Source: Phocoena phocoena (lineage: Eukaryota > Chordata > Mammalia > Artiodactyla > Phocoenidae). Taken from it: a stretch of DNA of 64,000 nt. Below are positions 36,801 to 46,985 of the stretch, one piece after another; position 1 is the stretch's first letter; each line of letters begins with the position of its first letter. The notes under the pieces were generated by a model that was not told the DNA's origin, made no database searches, and saw only the letters and a program-made list of their open reading frames with translations. The translations under genes and the position numbers were made by a program. Location of the stretch: assembly GCF_963924675.1 (NCBI RefSeq), contig NC_089222.1:112173316-112237315 (forward strand), read 5' to 3'.

Positions 36801-37940
36801 TCTTGATGAGTCTGGCTAATGGTTTATCAATTTTGTTTATCTTCTGAAAGAACCAGCTTTTAGTTGTATTGGTCTTTGCTATCGTTTCCTTCATTTCTTT
36901 TTCATTTATTTCTGATCTCGTCTTTATGATTTCTTTCCTTCTGCTAACTTTGACGTTGTTTGTTCTTTCTCTAGTCCCTTTAGGTGCAAGGTTAGGTTGT
37001 TTATTCGAGATGTTTACTGTTTCTTAAGGTAGGATTGTATTGCTCTAAGCTTCCCTCTTAGAAATGCTTTTGCTGCATCCCATAGTTTTGGGTCGTCGTG
37101 TCTCCATTGTCATTTGTTTCTAGGTATTTTTTTATTTCCTCTTTGATTTCTTCAGTGATCACTTCATTATTAAGTAGTGTAATGTTTAGCCTCCATGTGT
37201 TTGTATTTTTTTACAGTTCTTTTCCTGTAATTGATATCTAGTCTCATAGTGTTGTGGTCGGAAAAGATACTTGATACAATTTCAATTTTCTTAAATTTAC
37301 CAAGGGTTGATTTGTGACCCAAGATATGATCTATCCTGGAGAATGTTCCATGAGCACTTGAGAAAAATGTGTATTCTGTTGTTTTTGGATGGAATGTCCT
37401 ATAAATATCAATTAAGTCCATGTTGTTTAATGTCTCATTTAAAGCTTGTGTTTCCTTACTTATTTTCACTTTGGATGATCTGTCCATTGGTGAAAGTGGG
37501 GTGTTAAAGTCCCCTACTATGAATGTGTTACTGTCCATTTCCCCTTTTATGGCTGTTAGTATTTGCCTTATGTATTGAGGTGCTCCTATGTTGGGTGCAT
37601 AAATATTTACAATTGATATATCTTCTTCTTGGATCGATCCCTTGATCATTATGTAGTGCCCTTCTTTCTCTCTTCTAATAGTCTTTATTTTAATGTCTAT
37701 TTTGTCTTATATGAGAATTGCTACTCCAGCTTCCTTTTGGTTTCTAATTGCATGGAATATCTTTTTCCATCCCCTTACTTTCAGTCTGTATGTGTCGCTA
37801 GGTCTGAAGTGGGTCTGTTGTAGACAGCATATATATGGGTCTTGTTTTTGTATCCATTCAGCCAGTCTGTGTCTTTTGGTAGTAGCATTTACTCCATTTA
37901 CATTTAAGGTAATTATCAATATGTATGTTCCTATTGCCAT
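33898..37940 (-). pseudogene. L1 ORF2 (endonuclease / reverse transcriptase), broken
   Basis: Start MAIGTYI at 37940; stop at 33898. Without the SINE and one copy of its duplication this is about 3.82 kb, near the usual 1,275 codons. Order: AP-type endonuclease (37940-37170), with GDFNTPLS and SDH motifs present; linker; reverse transcriptase (about 36700-35400), with [18 protein letters not shown] and the polymerase box; then the Cys-rich C-terminal region (34716-33898). The frame is broken at least five times, including stops near 37707 and 37170 and shifts near 35431-35528 and 34716-34776. Two key sites differ from the family norm: the endonuclease QETH glutamate is Gln (QQTHF), and the RT FADD box reads LADD. 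Both changes would be expected to impair activity. Confidence 0.93.
36281..36488 (-). mobile_element. CHR-type SINE nested in L1 ORF2
   Basis: Reverse complement of the short form: poly-T, GTGGTACACGGGCCTCTCAC, GCTCAGCGGCCGTGGATCAC, GGACTCTCAACAACTGCACC, CAGGGAAGCCC. A perfect 15-base duplication, CTTGTCTAAATTTTT (36270-36284 and 36489-36503), flanks it. The insertion is therefore younger than the host L1. Confidence 0.97.
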
Positions 37941-37998
37941 TTTCTTAATTGTTTTGGGTTTGTTAGTGTAGGTCTTTTCCTTCTCTTCTGTTTCTTGC

Positions 37999-38884
37999 CT
38001 AGAGAAGATCCTTTAGCATTTGTTGTAAAGGTGGTTTTGTGGTGCTGAACTCTCTCAGCTTCTGCTTGTCTGTAAAGGTTTTAATTTCTCCATCAAATCT
38101 GAATGAGATCCTTGCTGGGTAGAGTAATCTTGGTTGCAGGTTTTTCTCCTTCATCACTTTAAATATGTCCTGCCAGTCCCTTCTGACTTGCAGAGTTTCT
38201 GCTGAGAGATCAGCTGTTAACCTTATGGGGATTCCTTTGTGTATTGTTTGTTGTGTTTCGCTTGCTGCTTTTAATATGTTTTCTTTGTATTTACTTTTTG
38301 ATTAATATGTGTCTTGGCATATTTCTCCTTGGATTTATCCTGTATGGGCCTCTCTGTGCTTCCTGGACTTGATTAACTATGTCTTTTCCCATATTAGGGA
38401 AGTTTTCAAGTATAATCTCTTCAAATATTTTCTCAGTCCCTTTCATTTTCTCTTCTTCTTTCGGAACCCCTATAATTCGAATGTTGGTGTGTTTAATATT
38501 GTCCCAGATTTCTCTGAGACTGTCCTCAGTTCTTTTCATTCTTTTTTTTTTATTCCGATCTGCAGTAGTTATTTCCACTATTTTATCTTTCAGGTCACTT
38601 ATCCATTCTTCTGCCTCATTTATTCTGCTATTGATCCCATCTAGAGTATTTTTAATTTCATTTATTGTGTTCTTCATCGTTGTTTGTTTCATCTTTAGTT
38701 CTTCTAGGTTCTTGTTAAATGTTTCTTGCATTTTGTCTATTCTATTTCCAAGATTTTAGATCATCTTTACTATCATTATTCTGAATTCTTATTTAGGTAG
38801 ACTGCCTATTTCCTCTTCATTTGTTAGGTCTTGTGGGTTTTTATCTTGCTCCTTCATCTGCTGTGTGTTTTTCTGTCTTCTCAT
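37999..38884 (-). pseudogene. L1 ORF1 (RNA-binding chaperone), broken
   Basis: ATG at 38882-38884 (MRRQKNTQQMKEQDK), stop at 37999-38001, about 295 codons. ORF1 protein coats L1 RNA. The N-terminal third is a predicted coiled coil with heptad-like Leu, Ile and Asn spacing, followed by the RNA-recognition region (NIRIIGVPKEEE) and a C-terminal domain rich in Lys and Arg. It is inactivated by a TAA about 31 codons in (near 38789-38791) and another stop near 38291, so the longest intact frame is 146 residues. Confidence 0.9.
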
Positions 38885-40846
38885 TTTGCTTATCTTACTG
38901 TTTCTGGGGTCTCCTTTTTGCACGTTGCAGGTTTTTAGTTCCCGTTGTTTTTGGTGTCTGTCCCCAGTGGCTAAGGTTGGTTCAGTGGGTTGTGTAGGCT
39001 TCCTGGTGGAGGGGACTAGTGCCTGTGTTCTGGTGGATGAGGCTGGATCTTGTGTTTCTGGTGGGCAGGTCCACGTCTGGTGGTGTGTTTTCGGGTGTCT
39101 GTGGACTTATGATTTTAGACAGCCTCTCTGCTAATGGGTGGTGTTGTGTTCCTGTCTTGCTAGTTGTTTGGCATAGGGTGTCCAGCACTGTAGCTTGCTG
39201 GTTGTTGAGTGAAGCTCGGTGTTTGTGTTGAGTTGGAGATCTCTGGGAGATTTTCGTTGTTTGATATTATGTGGAGCTGGGAGGTCTCTTGTGGACCAGT
39301 GTCCTGAAGTTGGCTCTCCCACCTCAGAGGCACAGCACTGACCCCTGGCTGCATCACCAAGAGCCTTTCATCCACATGGCTCAGAATAAAAGTGAGAAAA
39401 AGTAGAGAGAAAGAAAGAAATAGGATAAAGGAAAATATAATAAGGTAAGGTAAAATAAAATAAAGTTATTAAAATAAAAAAATAATTATTAACAAAAAAA
39501 TTTTAAAAAAAAAAGGATGGATTGAACCCTAGGACAAATGGTGAAAGCAAAGCTATACAGACAAAATCTCACACAGAAGCATACACATACACACTCACAA
39601 AAAGAGGAAAGGGGGAAAAAACAATAAATCTTGCTCTCAAAGCCCACCTCCTCAATTTGGAGTGATTCGTTGTCTATTCATGTATTCCACAGATGCAGGG
39701 TACGTCAAGTTGATTGTGGAGCTTTAATCTGCTGCTTCTGAGGCTGCTGGGAGAGATTTCCCTTTCTCTTCTTTGTTCTCACAGCTCCCAGGGGCTCAGC
39801 TTTGGATTTGGCCCCGCCTCTGCATGTAGTTCGCCGGAGGGCGTCTGTTCTTCGGTCAGACAGTACGGGGTTAAAGGAGCCGCTGATTCGGGGGCTCTGG
39901 CTCACTCAGGCCGTGGGGAGGGAGGGGTGCAGAGTGCGGGGTGAGCCTGTGTCGGCAGAGGCTGGCGTGACGTTGCACCAGCCTGAGGCGCGCTCTGCAT
40001 TCTCCCAGGGAAGTTGTTCCTGGATCACAGGACCCTGGCAGTGGCGGGCTGCACAGGTTCCTCGGAAGGCAGATGTGGAGAGTGACCTGTGCTCGCACAC
40101 AGGCTTCTTGGGAGCGGCAGCAGCAGCCTTAGTGTCTCATGCCCGTCTCTGGGGTCCGCACTGTTAGCCGCAGCTCGCGCCTGTCTCTGGAGCTCCTTTA
40201 AGCAGCGCTCTTAATCCCCTCTCCTCACACACTAGGAAACAAAGAGGGAAGAAAAAGTCTCTTGCCTCTTCGGCAGGTGCAGACTTTTTCCCGGACTCCC
40301 TCCCAGCTAGCTGTGGTGCACTAACCCCTTCAGGCTGTGTTTACGCCCCCAGTCCACTCCCTGCGCTCCACCAAAGCCCGAGCCTCAGCTCCCAGCCCCG
40401 CCCGCCCTGGCGGTTGAGCAGACAAACCTCTCGGGCTGGTGAGTGCTGGTCGGCACCAATCCTCTGTGTGGGAATCTCTCCGCTTTGCCCTCCTCACCCC
40501 TGTGGCTGCGTTCTCCTCTGCAGCCCCGAAGGTCCCCCGCCTCTGCCACCCACAGTCTCTGCCAGAGAAGGGGCTTCTAGTGTGTGGAAACCTTTCCTCC
40601 TTCACGGCTCCCTCCCACTGATGCAGGTACCGTCCCTATTCTTTTGTCTCCGTTTATTCTTTTTTCTTTTGCCCTACCCAGGTACATGGGGACTTTCTTG
40701 CCTTTTGGGAGGTCTTAGGTCTTCTGCCAGTGTTCAGTAGGTGTTCTGTAGGAGTTGTTCCACGTGTAGATGTATTTCTGATGTATCTGTGGGGAGGAAG
40801 GTGATCTCCGCATCTTACTCTTCTGCCATCTTCCCCCTCTCTCCCC
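38885..40846 (-). promoter_or_regulatory. L1 5' UTR with internal promoter
   Basis: This 1.9-kb region is much richer in GC and CpG than its surroundings, especially 39800-40620, as expected for the internal promoter of L1. A YY1-type motif, GCCATCTT on the plus strand (40825-40832), sits at the extreme 5' end, where it helps set the transcription start in known L1s. The A-rich block at 39395-39530 lies between the UTR and ORF1. Confidence 0.8.
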
Positions 40847-41106
40847 AAACTTGCCTTTAAAAATAGCCTTTCATTTATTTATTTGATCTATTTCTTTCCA
40901 TCAAGAGCCATCCTCAGAGTTGGCAGCGAGAACACAGACGTAAGGGCAGAAGCTAGTACGATTTTCGGTTGAATTTAGAAGACAGTCCTGGAGCCTCACT
41001 TTTCCCTTCTGGCTCAGGGGGTGGCTGGCAGCCGCGGCAGGGTATGGGCGGGAGATCCTGGGCCGAGAATCCCACGGCTGCCTCTGCGTGGGGCAGATGG
41101 GCTGCC
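40847..41106. other. Non-L1 CpG-containing segment at L1 5' end
   Basis: Between the L1 5' end and the point where the old L1 resumes (41107) lie about 260 bases that match neither element. The right half is GC-rich (GGCAGCCGCGGCAGGGTATG, GGGCGGGAGATCCTGGGCCG). It could be upstream genomic DNA carried along when the L1 RNA started at an outside promoter (5' transduction), or DNA inserted here separately. No long target-site duplication was found; only a shared CTTTTT occurs at the two ends. Confidence 0.5.
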
Positions 41107-42800
41107 CTTTTTATGTTCTTGCTGGCCATTTGCATGTCTTCTTTAGGAAATATCTATTCAGACCCCCTGCCCATTTTCTAATCAGGTTATTTGGTTTTTG
41201 CTATTAAGTTGTATGAGTTCCTTATATATTTTGGATATTAACCAGTTAAGTGATAGATGGTTTGCAAATATTTTTCTCTATTTTGTCAGTTGCCTCTTCA
41301 TTCTGTTGTTTCTTTTGTTGTGCAGAAGCTTTTAAATTTGATATAGTCCCATTGGTTGATTTTTACTTTTGTTTCTTGTGCTTTTGTTATTATGTGCAAA
41401 TAATCATTGCCATGACTAATGTCAAGTAGCTTTTTCCCTATATTTTCCTATATTTTCAGGTTTTATAGTTAAGTCTTTAATCTGTTTCAAGTTATTTTTA
41501 TAAATGGTGTAAGATAGGGGTCCAATTTCATTATTTTGCATTTGGATATCCAGTTTTGCCAACATCATTTATTAAAGACTCCCTTTTCCTCATTGGGTTT
41601 TCTTGGCTCTTTTATCAAATATTAGTTGATCTCATATGTGTGGGTTTATTTCTGGGTTTTTTATTCTGTTCTGTTGGTCTATGTGTCTGTTTTTAATGCC
41701 GGTATCATACTGTTTTGATTACTATAGCTTTATAATATAGCTTGAAATCTGAATGTGTGCTATCTCCAGCTTTGTTCCTCTTTCTCAGGATTGCTTTGAC
41801 TATTTGGGGTCTGTTGCAGTTCCATACAAATTTTAGTATTTTTTTTCCTATTTCTGTGAAAAATTTCAATGATTTTTTTTTTTTTTTTTTTTCTGTACGT
41901 GGGCTCCGGTTGTGCAGGCTCAGTGGCCATGGCTCATGGGCCCAGCCGCTCCATGGCATGTGGGATCTTCCCGGACCAGGACACAAACCCGTGTCCCCTG
42001 CATCGGCAGGCAGACTCTCAACCACTGTGACACCAGGGAAGCCCCTCAATGAAGTTTTAATAGGGGTTTCATTGAATCTATAAATGGCTTTGGGTAGTAT
42101 GGACATTTTAACAATATTAATTCTTTTGATTGTGGTGGCATCTTATTGTGTATCAGAAACCCATATATACATCCTCTATTTATTTATTTACCTATTCCTC
42201 ACTGATACTATATCATGCTTGGCCTAAGCTTCTTTCTTGTGTATTCTGACTGGTTGGATAAGTCACATATCTTTGTTCTTTATCAAAATTACCTAATGTA
42301 CAATATATGTGAACATTTATATTTTATATGAATATTAGAATTAGTTTATTGAGTTTTAAAGACATATTTCAACTTGAATTAGAGTATTATTGAACTTGTA
42401 GGTTTGGAGAGAAAGTTAAATGCTTCTGTATATGCATAGAATTTATTTTCACATATTTAAATCCCCTTTTGTGTCTTTTAAGAGAACATATATATTTTCT
42501 CCAGAAAGTTCGTATGTATTTTTTGACTGAACTGATTCCTAAATATGTAATAATTTTGTTAATAATGAGACTGATGCCTTATTTTCTATTATATTTTCTA
42601 GTTGGCTATTGCTCATAAGAAAAATTTATTTTTAAGTAGATTGATTTTAAGTAGATTATGTATCCAGATAGCTTGCTGAACTCTCCTAATAGTTCTAATA
42701 CTTTTTTGTTTCTGTTGGATTTTTTTTTCTTAATGCTTAGTGCATCATCTTGTGCTAGATTCATTGGTCTGAAGAGATATGCTGGATTTTTGTCTTTTGC
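41107..42800 (-). repeat. Old L1, 5' continuation, split by a SINE
   Basis: Resumes the reverse old L1 broken at 33510: GCTGGCCATTTGCATGTCTT, TTTGTTGTGCAGAAGCTTTT, CAGTTTTGCCAACATCATTT, GGTATCATACTGTTTTGATT, then TTCATTGAATCTATAAATGG after the SINE. From about 42130 it is more decayed, with recognisable ORF2 strings again at 42655-42740 (CCAGATAGCTTGCTGAACTC). Minus-strand frames at 41705-42106 are L1/SINE fusions, not genes. Confidence 0.8.
41873..42045 (-). mobile_element. CHR-type SINE with internal deletion
   Basis: Reverse complement of the short form, flanked by TCAATGA (41866-41872 and 42046-42052). It is about 170 bases instead of about 210: the block normally reading CCTCTCAC to GAGCACA is missing between GTACGTGGG and CTCCGGTTGTGCAGG. 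The loss removes part of the 3' half of the SINE body but not the tRNA-like head. Confidence 0.93.
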
Positions 42801-43260
42801 CCTTTCAGACCAACTTCTCATGATTCTTCACCTTCCTGTGTGCCCTGAGAGGTTGAATCCACTAGCTGGTTTTTTGCCCTCTGGCTTCTGATTGGATTCA
42901 GTTAATTAGAGTTGCTGGCAGGAGATCAGAGGGTAACAGTCAAGTGATTTTAAGGTATTGATTCCCCTGGTTCTCTCTCAACCTTGCCAGTAATCTAGTA
43001 GTGGTTGAATTTCTCTACTGATGATCACAACTCCTGTTAACAGTTCTCTTTCCTATAGTTATAATTCTTTCTCTGGCTCTGTTAAACATTTATTTTTCTG
43101 TTCAGGCTTCGGGGTGGTAACAGCTTCCATTTTTGCCAGACCCGAGGTACTGTCCCACCATTTGTTAGTTTCCATTAGCCCTGTTCACAAGATAGGAGGG
43201 AAAGAATCAGCACTGGGTAATGTGTCAACTTCAGAGGGAACTAGTACCAATTCTATACAT
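42801..43260. repeat. Unnamed dispersed repeat (probable)
   Basis: Strings such as GCCCTCTGGCTTCTGATTGG, GGCAGGAGATCAGAGGGTAA, GATCACAACTCCTGTTAACA and TTCGGGGTGGTAACAGCTTC recur in mammalian dispersed repeats. I recognise the pattern but do not assert a family name. Confidence 0.45.
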
Positions 43261-43434
43261 GCCAGATAAACTTTACCTCTTCTTTTTGACCCTAATCCAA
43301 TGCTTGAGGATCTCTAGGCATCCTAGTGTGAGGTGGGTGGGAAGTAGAAAAACAAGGTATGGTGAAAAGACAGCCTTGACACTCTACCCAGTCCTGACTT
43401 CTGTGTTGAAAGCACTAAAGGGATGAATAGGAAA

Positions 43435-43560
43435 GAAGCTTTAAATTGGCTGAAAATTAATAAATGATAAATTATAATAAATTAACTATAATTTTAATTA
43501 ATTATAAAAATTTTAAATTGATAAAAATTAAATTTTATCATTTAATTTATACTGTTGTTA
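43435..43560. repeat. AT-rich low-complexity tract with inverted repeats
   Basis: About 125 bases, nearly all A and T, with overlapping TAATTAA and AAATTGATAAAAATTAAAT-type inverted repeats. It could be DNA-unwinding or matrix-attachment-like; nothing more can be said. Confidence 0.6.
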
Positions 43561-43734
43561 TGAATGAAAGTGACAAGAAATTTTAAAAAAAATCTTAATG
43601 TATCCAGTAAAAGTGAGTCTTGTCTGAAATTTCATAGGTAGGCAGAGAAGAACAAAGAATGAATATGCAGATTGTAATTAAAAGGACAGCTGAAAGAATA
43701 CATTTTTGTTTGTTTTCCTTGCATACCATTAAGT

Positions 43735-46021
43735 TAAACTCATCTGGGCTCAAACAGTGCTTCCGCAACAAAAGACAAAAGGGACACATACAGAAGGGTA
43801 AGAGAGGCAGAGACACCCCTCACCTAGCACCCCACCTCAATTGGGAGAAACCCCCAAAATACAGAACTCTCCCTCAAAAAGTGAAGGGATTGTACCCCAC
43901 ATCAGGCGCCCTGACCCTGGGGGCTGGCATTGGAGACAAGCTCCCCAAGCATCTGGTTTTGAAAATCAACAGGGATTAAAATCAGTAGAATCATAGAACT
44001 GTAGGGAATAGAAAACTTGCTCTTAAAGGGCTCATGAGCAAACCTACTTGCTCATGAGTAGGTCCAGTGCAAAAGCAACAAATTGAAAAACACCTAGACC
44101 ATAAGTGAAGGACACCTACTTACTAATTTTAAAGCAGTTTCCAGAGAGGCAAAAATCTGTAGGGACTGTCTCTGGGGACAGGAGAGCTGGTGGGACACCA
44201 TGTTTGCAATCTCATCCTAACTTGCTGGTGATGGGGCTGACAGGTACCATTTTTGGTGCCCTCTCTCTAGCCTGATAGCACTGGAGGGTGGAGTAACAGA
44301 GCTGAGCAAGTGCTCTGCCTTCTTGTCTATCCTGCGTAGCACCCAAGCTGCAACCAGACCAGGATAGCTCCCCAAGCTCCAACCACCTAGTGTAGCAGCT
44401 GAGTCACAACTAGGCCAGGCAAGCACCCCGAGCCTCACCCACCTTGCACAGAGACTGAACTATAGGTGGGATGGGTGAGCACCATGAGCCCTATCTCCCA
44501 CCCCCAACCCCCCACACACATACGCAGAAGCCATTGAGAGCACGTGAAGCCCACATGAAGGATGCTTATAGAATGCCTGGCTCTGGTGGCCAAGGGAGGT
44601 TGCACTACTGGGCCACAAGGAATAGTTTCTACACTAGACCACTCATTCAAGGCATTTTGCCTGACGCATATGGATAAACACACAATGACAGGTAAAATGA
44701 GGAGACAGAAGAATATGTTCCAACACAAAATACAAGGCAAATCAGAAGACCGTAAGGAAACAAAGATAAGCGACCTACCTGATAAAGAGTTCAAAAGTTA
44801 TGGTCATAAAAATGCTCACTGCTCTTGAGAGAGGAATGGATGAGCACAGTGAGAACTTCAAGAAAGAGAAAATATAAGAAGGTACCAAACAGAAGTTATA
44901 ACTGAACTGAAAAATGCACAATAGGGGGTTTCACAGCAGAATGGATGAAATAGAAGCACGAATCAGCAAGTTGAAAGACAAATCAATTAGAAAACACGCA
45001 GACAAAGCAGCAAAATGAAAAAAAAAACAGAATTAAAAGAAGTGAGAAAAACATAAGAGACCTCTGGGACAACATCAGGTAGAATAACATTTGCATTATA
45101 GGGGTCCCAGAAAGACAAGAGAGAGAGAAAGGGGCAGAAAAATTATTTTAAGAAATAATGGCTTAAACCTTCTGTAATCTGAAGAAGGATCAAACATCCA
45201 GATCCAGGAAGCCCATCGAGTTCCACATAAGATGAACCCAAAGAGAAACACAGCAAGACACATTAAAATTAAGTTGGTAAAAGTTAAGGATAAAAAGAGA
45301 AACTTAAAAGCAGCAATAGCAAAAACAACTTAATTATGTACAAGGGAAGCCCCATAGGGTCATCAGCAGAGTTTTTAGCAGAAACTTCACAGGCCAGAAG
45401 GGAGCAGCATAACATATTCAAAGTGCTAAAAGGAAAAAACTGCCAACCAAGAATTCTCTACCTGGAAAAGTTAGCATTCAGAATTGAAGAAGAGATTAAA
45501 ATTTTTCCAGATAAGCAAAAGGTAAAGGAGTTCATCAGCACTAAACTGGCCTTACAAGAAATGTTAAGGGAAATTCTCTAAGCTAAAAAGAAAAAGCACT
45601 GATTGATAATAAGAAAACATGTGAAAGTAATAATCTCACTGGAAAACATAAATAAATAATACAGGTAGTGGATCAATAACATAAAGTATAAAGGGTAAAA
45701 GAGAAGGTAGTAAAATTAATCAAAAAAACAATAATTAGTTAAGGGATACATGGTGTGGGGAGGGAGAAAAATATAAAGCTTTGGAAAATGTTCAAAATTA
45801 AGTTACTATCAACTTACAAGAGACAGTTATGTACACAGGAGGGTATATGCAAACCTCATGGTAACCACAAAGAAAGTATGGAAAATAATAAAAGAATCTA
45901 AACATAACACTTAAAAACAGTAAAATCACAAAAAAAGAGACAGAAGAAGAGAGGAATAGAGAGGAACAACAAAAACAGCCAGGAAATAATTTAAATAATG
46001 GCAATAAGTACATAAGTACAT
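43735..46021 (+). mobile_element. Old L1 5' half (5' UTR, ORF1, first ORF2 codons)
   Basis: A decayed L1M/HAL1-like element. A GC-rich 5' UTR (43735-44690) is followed by ORF1 with recognisable strings (ATCCAGATCCAGGAAGCCCA, CTCTACCTGGAAAAGTTAGC, AAGGTAAAGGAGTTCATCAG, GGCCTTACAAGAAATGTTAA) and the ORF1-ORF2 spacer. It ends at the usual ORF2 start, AATGGCAATAAGTACATA (46000-46017). An 81-residue open piece of the ORF1 C-terminus remains at 45336-45581. Everything downstream in ORF2 is gone. Confidence 0.75.
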
Positions 46022-46029
46022 AGTTGTGT

Positions 46030-46985
46030 TTTTTTTCTTGGTTAATCTAGCTAAAGTTTTGTCAATTTTGTTAATATTTTCAAACAACAAACAGTTTTGT
46101 TGATCTTTTCTATTGTTATTTTAGTTTCTGTTTTATTCATTTCTGCTCTAATCTTATTATTTCCTTCATTTTGTTAACTTCGTGCTTAGTTTGTTCTTCC
46201 TTTACTCATTGCTTTACATGCCAAATCAGGTTGTTTATTTGTGATCTTTCTTTTTTCTAAACATAGGTATTTATCGCTATAAACTTTTGAGTCCAGCCAC
46301 ATGGCTGCTGCAGGGTCTGCAGTGTAGTCCATGGTTATCTGGCCTGTTATTGGGGGCTAAGGTGGACGTGGATTTTGTTTGGTCCTCTAGTGAATAAAGC
46401 TACCTTCAGGATCTTGGTCAGTAGGGCTGGTACTGAGATAAAGGTTAGCTTCAGGATCTCGGATGATGGCCTGTTACCTGGTATGTGGATGGGTGTGACT
46501 CCCTCTGAGTCCCTGGAAAGGCTTTGACAGGTCACTGTTCAATCCCTTGGGTGGGTAGGATTGGTCCTGGATCATAGCTGAGAGGTGCTGGTACCAAGTC
46601 TCTGCTTCAGGGTTCACAGCTGAGACCAAAATCAGAGGATCTGCGACCTTGGGGCCTGGGGAAGGAATGACTCTTGACAGGTCCTTCAGCCAATGGAGCT
46701 GGTGGCAGGACCAAGGCCAAATGGGTTTGTAGCCAACAGTAGGACAGAGCTGTTTCTGGGCCTGTTGGGGGATATAATCAGTGAGTCTGTCACATTGGCA
46801 TAGACCTGCCTCCTCAATACCACCCTATTTGGTCATGGGCTCCACCTGGGTTTCACAATATCCTAGCTGTATCCCAAAGCACCACAAAAGCACTTTTGTC
46901 TGTGGATTGCTGCCAAATTGCTTTTGCTGAAGGGGCTATGATCATGGGACCTCCTGTTGTTCCATCTTATTGACGTCCTGCCATA
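46030..46985 (-). mobile_element. Old L1 fragment in opposite orientation
   Basis: 46030-46290 is reverse-complement ORF2 between the endonuclease and RT (GGTTAATCTAGCTAAAGTTT, TTTGTTGATCTTTTCTATTG, TCTGCTCTAATCTTATTATT). 46291-46985 is GC-richer and ends TTGTTCCATCTTATTGACGT, which looks like an L1 5' end. ORF1 and the endonuclease are missing between the two parts, so the element carries an internal deletion. Confidence 0.55.

Larger units (their letters stand above)
33511..40846 (-). mobile_element. Near-full-length L1 (LINE-1) retrotransposon
   Basis: On the minus strand it runs from a 5' end near 40846 (AAGATGGCAGAAGAGTAAGA) through a CpG-rich 5' UTR, ORF1 (about 38884-37999), ORF2 (37940-33898) and the 3' UTR, to an A-rich tail at 33511-33540 that includes TAAATA repeats. 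Total length without the nested SINE is about 7.1 kb, normal for this L1 type. L1 copies itself through an RNA that primes at nicked genomic DNA. This copy is dead: both ORFs carry stops and frameshifts, and a CHR SINE splits ORF2. It inserted into an older minus-strand L1 in the same orientation. Confidence 0.95.

Noticed and set aside
39800..40620. CpG-island-like region as a host gene promoter
   Set aside because: It is bounded by L1 5' UTR sequence continuous with L1 ORF1, so it is the internal L1 promoter.
39714..40740. Several GC-rich open frames on both strands, up to 121 residues
   Set aside because: They fall in the CpG-rich L1 5' UTR and overlap on opposite strands. High GC removes stops, and there is no gene evidence.
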